Part shown: piece by piece, positions 57,492 to 64,000 of the stretch
How the letters are laid out: each line of letters opens with the position of its first letter
Position numbering within the stretch: position 1 is the first letter of the stretch
NCBI GenBank assembly: GCA_016081115.2
Contig: JABTTQ020000266.1
Location: 62,001-126,000 of the forward strand
Length of the DNA: 64,000 nucleotides
Source of the DNA: Rehmannia glutinosa
Taxonomy: Eukaryota; Streptophyta; Magnoliopsida; Lamiales; Orobanchaceae
Direction of reading: 5' to 3'
The notes under the pieces: model-generated
Seen by the model: only the letters and a program-made list of their open reading frames with translations
Database searches by the model: none
What the model was told of the DNA's origin: nothing
Program-made: the position numbers and the translations under genes

Positions 57492-58851
57492 GATAGCAAA
57501 AGTCATCTTGAGGGATAAAATCGTGGTCAATGAAATTTCTGAAGGATCCAATTCATCTTCAGGGTCAACGCCACATAAGACTTGTCGGGCGTTGAAGTCA
57601 TAAACTTACTAATCGCGACTCCTACCGAAGGAGTGGTCGACTTCCTTAACAAGCAAATAAAAAATATATCTTTTCTTAAAAAGCTCCTAAAAAGTTTTCC
57701 GAGTTTGAGAACAAGATCACATACATTTTTGATAACATGTTTGACAACCGAAAGAATTACGTCTTTATTCGCTTCTTCAAAACGTAAATAATCATTATTA
57801 GACATGCATGACATAAAGACAACTCTTTGGTGAGTTGACGGCCTCTGAAACTCTTGATCCTAAATGAAATAGTGGAGGTCGTTAACATTTAATTCACCGA
57901 TTTACGGTTGGAAGATTTGGAAACGTTGGGCAATTCAATGTGACGAGTGGAAGTTTCGGGAAGTAGAGTTTTAAAAATTTTACACAGTCATGGGACCTAT
58001 CTTCAAAACAAACTCAATACAAAGACAAAAGTCTTTGAAAACCATAACAATATGTCAAGTTCAAACAACTCCCATGGTGAACAGATGTACCCATAAGCGG
58101 CAGAGCGCGGTGTTACGGAAAATGTTGCCCCAATCTTTTTCATAAAAATTGTTCGCAACATCTTGAAAAATAATTTGATCAAAGAGATTTGGTTAGTTTT
58201 GGTCTTTTGGATTTGATTTTTTTCTCGTAGCATCCCAAAGCAAATATCGGTTAGGCGCGGGCAGCGCAGACGATCACTAGCGACTATCCACTCTTTTAAC
58301 ATTTGATCAAGGTCACCGATGTCATTTTCACCACGTTGTAGATGTCATTTTCACCATGTTGTAAGGATGCAATGTTTTAGAGCTTCCGATAATTCTTTTA
58401 TTTGTTTTTCTTTAAGCTCTCGAGACAATCAATAACAGACGATCGACATCTTTCCGTCACGGTTCACAAATTGGAAAAAGAGCGTGAACATTATTGTGAT
58501 ACATGCGATTTTCACAACTACTAGAACAAGCACCAAGAACAAGGTTCAACGTTATGTTGATCATGTGATCAAAATTGGCCTAATGATTTCCGATAGTGAC
58601 ATAAGAGGATGGTCATTGGTGCCATTTTGTTTTTGAGTGAAGCGAATGAAAGGTCGTTTCTCGAAGAATAATTTTTGATCGTCGGTGTTGAGGACAATGT
58701 TAACCTCAATCATGACATTTAACATTTCACAAAAATAATTTGAATTTGATGCTTCATTAGCATCAATCGTTGTAGCACCAGCGAGGCAATTTGTATCAAT
58801 CATGTGCATGGGGTCGCATGGGGTCAAGGGAGACTCTAACAAAACCGTCAA
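57492..58851 (-). pseudogene. Degraded coding-like region, unidentified
   Basis: Minus-strand open segments 58851-58561 (DPMHMIDTNCLAGATTIDAN), 58302-58003 (LKEWIVASDRLRCPRLTDIC) and 57814-57527 (LSVVKHVIKNVCDLVLKLGK) look protein-like but sit in different frames with no start or intron borders I trust. They may be parts of one old host gene that also included the fragment right of X. I do not recognise the family. Confidence 0.35.
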
Positions 58852-59500
58852 AGAGCATTAACTTAACAATAAATGAAGTTAGATGAAGTGAGAGATTGAT
58901 AGAACTCGTCTAAAATGTAACATTGAGATATGGTCCACACGAGTAAAGATAAGAGTTGGATAAAGATAAGAGTTGGGAGTTGGGCATTTTTAAGATCGTA
59001 ATAAAAACCGAGATGCCCCAAAAGAAACCCAAGATCTCAAAGATTAGGTCGTGATGACAAGTAACGTAGAAGGTAAGGTGCGTCAGTATAAAGGTTATAA
59101 TTAGAAAATTTGCAGACATAGTCCCTTTTTATTTTTATTTGTAATATATTCGAATATATATATATGTGAATCAATTTGAATATTTGTATTCAAAAAATTC
59201 TAATCTATGTTTATTGTTGGAAGATAATACATTTTCTTGATTCTTTTCAATTTTGGTTTTCTAAAAATTATTAACACTTATTTATACAAAGACAACTCTC
59301 TAACCAATGTCTATGATTTATTTGATCTAATAGTAATATCTCATTCACTAGAATAGTCTAACAAGATATGTAATACTTTAAAATTCTCTACAACTCTTTT
59401 TTCTCCAAATTTTTTGCAAACATACTGAAAATAGTGTGTGTATTTTTTTATAATTTGTAAAAATAATTTTGATATCCATAAATTAATTGGCGCCTACACA
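58852..59500. other. AT-rich intergenic DNA, nothing recognised
   Basis: No coding pattern, repeat boundary or RNA gene was seen. Confidence 0.55.
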
Positions 59501-61062
59501 CATCGAGTAGGTCTCCTATGAAACCGTCTCACGGGTCAAAACTCGTGAGACGGAGCTCCATGACCCAAATCCAAACCCAATCAAATTTAAAAATAAAAAA
59601 CTGAACATAAAAAAACCTGCAATCTTTATCTTCTTTTTTTCTTTTCTCTCTTCTTCCGGCTTCCTTCTTCCTTCTTATTTCTTCTGTCCCCCTTCATTGT
59701 CTCTCTCTAAAAACACTCCTCTATCTACTCTGTCCAACGATCTGATTCACCTTCTTCAAGAATTAAAACTTCTTGAAAACCTACTTCAATTTTCAATTCT
59801 CCAATTTAATAATATCATACACAGACACTCTCCACTCCGTCCTCATCCGCCATCAACACCTCAAACCTCTCAAAACCATTCTTTATCTTTTTGTTCTTAT
59901 TTGTTTTTTGGGTTGAAATCTAATTTAATCAAGAGAACGTTTAAGCAAAGTAAAGATGTTTACTTTGGTTCTTTTCCTTTCTTTTTTCAGATTTCCTATT
60001 TTACATGCAAAATGATGACAACCATATGTCCTCATATACGTGGAAGCTCGAAACGGTAGTCAAAGAGCGCATACGAAGAAAAACAAAGGAAAAAGGAAAA
60101 AAAAAGGAAGTGTTGAACCGAAAAGTATTACATATAACATGTTTAAGTGAAAAATATTACACTTTTAAGGGAAAAGTATTATACATTGAATTGAAAAGTA
60201 TTACACGTTGAACTAAAAAGTATTATAATTTTAAGTGAAAAATGTTACACGTTTTAAAGTGAAAATGTATTATGTGTTGAATTAAAAAATATTACTTGTT
60301 CCTCAAAATCATGTCAGTTTTGCTACTTTGAAAACGTATACTTTTTATATCAAAAGTGATATTTTTCGAGAAAAAACTAATACTTTATAATTATCGTCAC
60401 ACCCATATGTTAGCCTGATATTTATAAAAATGTCATGGGTTGGGGCACGATCATGAGGGATACATCTCACAAAACCGTCTCACGAACCTTTATTCGTGAG
60501 AGACGGATCGGTTGGATACAACCAAAAGAGAATCCGTGAAATGTCCGTCAAATTAGCACAGTAATACTTTTTGAGAAAAAAATAATAATTTTAAGACAAG
60601 TAATAATTTTAAACAAAAATATAATACTTTAAATAGAATATGTAATACTTTTGATTAAAAAAAATGATACAGTTTGTTAAATACGGTATTGAAGATGATG
60701 GAAATGGGTAGTCACTCGATTGGCTGACAACGAGAAAATTAACATTATTTTAAGGAATGAGTGATACTTTTTTGTTCAATATGTTATACTTTTCAGTTCA
60801 ACGTGTAATATTTTTTCACTTAAACGTGTAATACTTTTTCACTTAAATGTATAATACTTTTAAGTTCAACGTGTAATATTTTTTCACTTAAACTGTAGTA
60901 CTTTTTACTTAAAATTGTGATACTTTTTAGTTCAACATGTAATATTATTCAGTTCAAAAAATAATGCATTTTCACTTAAACATGTAATTTTTTTTCACTT
61001 AAAACTGTAATATCTTTTAGGTTCAACATGTAATACTTTTTACTTAAACATGTAATACTTTT
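59500..61062. repeat. Fold-back modules with AAAGTATTA-type repeats
   Basis: Two similar modules (59505-59565, 60450-60515) each start with a GAGTAGGTCTC- or GGGATACATCTC-like sequence and then a hairpin: CCGTCTCACG...CTCGTGAGACGG in the first, CCGTCTCACG...CGTGAGAGACGG in the second. Between and beyond them, AAAAGTATTACAC words (60100-60300) are mirrored by GTGTAATACTTTT words (60770-61060), forming a large imperfect inverted repeat. This is the look of transposon ends with subterminal motif repeats. No transposase was seen. Confidence 0.65.
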
Positions 61063-61063
61063 C

Positions 61064-63513
61064 GAGTAGGTCTCTTGTAGGACCGTCTTACGGATCCTAC
61101 CACCCGTCTACTACCTGGATCCCGTAAGGATCTGCTTATTTAAAAAAAAGGCAAAATTGGACCACTTAGTGAGCCTTAACCCGTTGGGCCCAAACAGACC
61201 CAACCATAAGGCGTTCCCCTTGTTCTCTCTCTTCCATCTCTCCCTTTCTCTCTCTTCCACATGTTCGTCTTCTTCTTCTTCTCTATCTTTCTCCCTCATT
61301 TCTTTTTTTTAATGAAGGCATGACGCTCAGAAGATTGAGTGTATTCTTTTCATCATCGCACCTTCTCTTTCACACACGCATTCATGTGTGTTTGCGTGTG
61401 CTTTTGTGCCTCTGTCTGTAATGTGAAATAAATCGTCAGATTTCCCATAACTGAGTAATTGAGCCAAAAAATTCGAAAAGTGAGGCGACTTCCCCCTTCT
61501 TTTCTCATTCTCCTTCCATTTCTTCCATTTCTCCTCCAACAGTTATACTACTAATTTGTCTTTTCACAAATCTGCGAACTGAACAGGAAGAGTCGGGGAG
61601 AACAAAAGCAAAATTGGTTGAAGAAACACAAATCAAAAAACATTGCAGAGTTTGACTGATACTTTTCAAGGAAATACTAATACTTTTATGGGAAAAACTA
61701 GTACTTTTCCGGAAAACTATTGTTACCAGTTTTATTATTTTTGAAACATATACTTTTTAGAGTAAAAGTTATACCTTTGTTAATAAAAATGATACTATTA
61801 AACAAGGTTTCATGTAACTTTGCAAGTAAAATAATCAGTTTTGTTACTTTGAGAAACATATACTTTTCAAATTTAAAAGATCAAAGATCACGATGAAAAG
61901 TTATTATTTTGTACTTTCCTCCCCCTTCTCTCTAACCCCTAAAAAAACCCCAAACCTAATTTCCTATTCCCCTCCCTCCCCAACCACGTACCGCCACCCA
62001 CACACCCCTCTCCCCTCCCTCCTTCCCCTCCCCTCCTCCTCCATGCTTTCCACCGGAGGGCAGGCGAAGGCGGTTACTTGTGATTTTCGGAGGTGACCGA
62101 TATTTTCGCCCAGGGTGAAAGCGGGTCGGAGCTCCATGGAGGTGTGTCTGAGCTGATTAGACGACGGGGCTGCGGCATTGAGTTGGGTGAGGAGAGACAA
62201 TATTTTTGTATTTTTTCTCTCATTTTTAGCTATAGTTGTTGGTTTTTTTTTTTGTTTGTATTTTCTTTTTCCCGATTGATTTGCGAAACTCGAGGCGGAT
62301 CGCTTTTTTTCATTTCTACAAGATGTAGTGGTTGCTCGTGCCCGATTTTAGTTTTTTGGTATGTTACGAGTCTCCTTTAAGGAGTCCAAGTCTTAGCGTG
62401 AGTGGTTAGTTTGGGGTGGATAGTTTTTAGTCCATGTGAATCAATTGGTTTTACCAATTTCCCGCTTGGCTCTTAGTTAGTCTTGTCGGCTCTTGCCCGT
62501 TGGCTACGATTGTAGTTGTAATTTTAGTTTTGAGTTGTTATAATAAAATTCTATCGTTCGACAAAAAAAATAAAAGGAACATATTCTTTTCGAATAAAAA
62601 TGATACTTTTTTTTAACAAAAAGTGGTACTTTTCGAGTATAAAGTGATGCTATTATGTTAGGGGAACTACTAATGTAATTTTGTTACATTGGAAATATAT
62701 TTTTTTAGAGTAAAAAATGATACTTTTGAACAATATTGTATACAACTTTGGAAGTAAATAATCATTTTGTTACTTTGAAAACATATCCTTTTCAAAGTAA
62801 AAGTGATACTTTTATTAATGAAACGTGATAATTTTGAAATTGTATACAACTTTGCAAATAAATGAATTGTTTTGTTCATTTGAAAACGCATAATTTTCAA
62901 AGTAAAAGTGATACTTTTACCAGCGACCCATAATGATACTTTTGCAATAAAAAGTAATAATTTCAAAAACTAACAAACACAAAAATATTTGCAGTGTTTC
63001 TTCGTTCTTTCATTTTTCTCCATCAAAAAATTTTCACCAAAATTTCCAATGGCTTCATCTACATATTATGCGGATACTTTAAATTTCCTAATTTATCTAT
63101 AAGAGCGTTGTAAGTCACTTGATGATTGTGGACTACCACCAGATCCATTAGCCACGATTCTCCATTGTCACTACTACCATTATGACAAAGTCAAGATGCA
63201 ATAATTGGTTACAACCAAGTAAAATTCATCCATGGTCATGGATTTGACAAGAAACAGAGCTCTTGGTTCTCAACCAAATGCTAGTTCAGGAAAAGTCGAT
63301 TTTTATCAACCTTCAATTTTTGAAAATGAGCAAAAAATGAGAGAGAGAAATGAGGGGAGAGAGAGAGAAACAAGAAAAAACGAGAGACAATGAGGGAGAG
63401 ACATAAAAATCAAAAACCCTAGAAACTAGAAAAGGGGAGCAGGCGTGTGGGGGCGGGTCGGTTGCGATCCGTCTTACGGAAAATGGCCCGTAAGACCGTC
63501 CCCTACATGAGTT
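61064..63513. mobile_element. Nonautonomous fold-back element with captured-looking interior, about 2.45 kb
   Basis: Left end GAGTAGGTCTCTTGTAGGAC, then CCGTCTTACGG; the right end, inverted, is CTCATGTAGGGGACGGTCTT with the matching hairpin arm at 63460-63500. ATACTTTT repeats lie at 61660-61880 and 62580-62960. Between them, 61150-61560 and 61900-62400 are CT-rich and less AT-rich, with a short frame MLSTGGQAKAVTCDFRR at 62042; they resemble 5' UTR or first-exon DNA. No target duplication was established. Confidence 0.5.
62400..62580 (+). other. Possible retroposon 3' end
   Basis: The segment ends with AATAAAATTCTATCG and then an A-run (near 62567), the look of a plant LINE or retroposed-transcript tail. 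No target duplication was identified. Confidence 0.3.
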
Positions 63514-63811
63514 TTCCATATTTTTTTACACAAAACATATGAAAAACATCTTGATGTACACATCAATGACCAAAATCACAATATTAGAAGTTTGTAAAAT
63601 ATTGTTCTTATCCATATAACCATGAATCCAGTTTCCTTGATCCCAAGACACGAAATTGGCACGGCAGATAAAAAAAAGCTAACTGGTTAAGCTTTAGGTA
63701 AAAGGCCTCAGTGTAACTTAACTCCCAAAACTAATGAAACCTGAAATCATTATAGCCCAAGACACATCATTTCTCACTGGTATATCCCAAAAACTTTCAC
63801 ATGCTCTCCAC

Positions 63812-64000
63812 TAGGGGTGGGCATTCGGGTTCGGGTTTTCGGGTACCCGACCGACCCGATCGGAAATTACCCGATCGGATCGGGTATTTTAATTTTTTTC
63901 GGGTTTTGGGTAACCCGATACCCGATTTAGAACATACGGGTCGGGGATCGGGTCCTTTAAGTGGAACCCGAAAACCCGAACGGGTACCCGCCTATTTTTT
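63812..64000 (+). mobile_element. hAT-like element end, runs off the window
   Basis: Starts TAGGGGTGGGCATTCGGG and continues with GGGTACCCGA/CGGGTAACCCG words that fold extensively, typical of plant hAT MITE termini. The other end is outside the window. Confidence 0.55.

Noticed and set aside
56560..57530. Cys/His-rich frame (CKRHKNPELFYEFC) suggesting a zinc-finger protein
   Set aside because: Appears only when the solo LTR is removed, is short, and stops soon after; no DC1 or other zinc-finger spacing fits. Kept as an unidentified fragment.

Overview
This window is nuclear DNA of a flowering plant, probably a eudicot. The signs are one intact plant spliceosome gene with a GT-AG intron, AT-rich intergenic DNA, and many plant-type transposable elements (Athila-like and Tat-like Ty3/gypsy, SIRE/Maximus-like and Tork-like Ty1/copia, a TRIM, a SINE, FAR1-type Mutator elements, hAT and CACTA MITEs). 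The species cannot be named from the sequence. No rRNA, tRNA or CRISPR locus was seen.

Layout. (1) 1-15286 is a nest. An old Tork/Tnt-like copia element (RT-RNase H at 5285-6539, 3' LTR starting at 6964) was split twice. An Athila-like gypsy element on the minus strand (window start to 5284) entered its RT gene. A complete SIRE-like copia element on the minus strand (7558-15268, target duplication ATATA) entered its 3' LTR 13 bp from the end. (2) 15287-19516 is AT-rich intergenic DNA with several small elements whose target duplications can be read directly: a Mutator-type MITE (15338-15499), a TRIM (15683-15961), a CACTA-type MITE (16625-16907), a long-TIR fold-back element (17563-18444) and a hAT MITE (18691-18942). 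(3) 19517-21242 is the only intact host gene, the YLS8/DIM1 homologue (U5 snRNP 15 kDa protein), with two coding exons and 142 codons. (4) 22435-22887 is a SINE with a perfect 19-bp target duplication.

(5) 22935-56491 is a second, deeper nest. A Mutator-like element with ~535-bp TIRs (called X here) holds in its left TIR a second Mutator-like element (Z, 23144-39737) with a decayed FAR1-type transposase. Z holds a complete Tat-type gypsy element (27509-38969, TSD TATAT). At the inner edge of X's left TIR sits a second Tat-type gypsy element (40068-52723), whose 5' LTR holds a hAT-like insertion (40582-41593) that is absent from its sister LTR. Both gypsy elements carry, between integrase and 3' LTR, a tandem array and an antisense gene; in the second element the antisense gene has two recognisable introns. 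(6) 56501-58851 holds degraded minus-strand coding-like DNA cut by a solo LTR (56678-57486). Its frame continues across the X and SINE insertion sites into 22434-22228. (7) 59500-63515 is a cluster of fold-back modules with dozens of copies of an AAAGTATTA-type motif. A further hAT-like end starts at 63812.

The most unusual signals are two hairpin arrays with invariant loops. One lies in the SIRE-like LTRs (loop ACCAC, at least seven different stems). The other is a 26-unit array downstream of the first Tat integrase (loop containing TACGCA, stems varying in a compensatory way). LTR pairs also differ mainly by small indels next to CG, which may reflect consensus errors as well as age.
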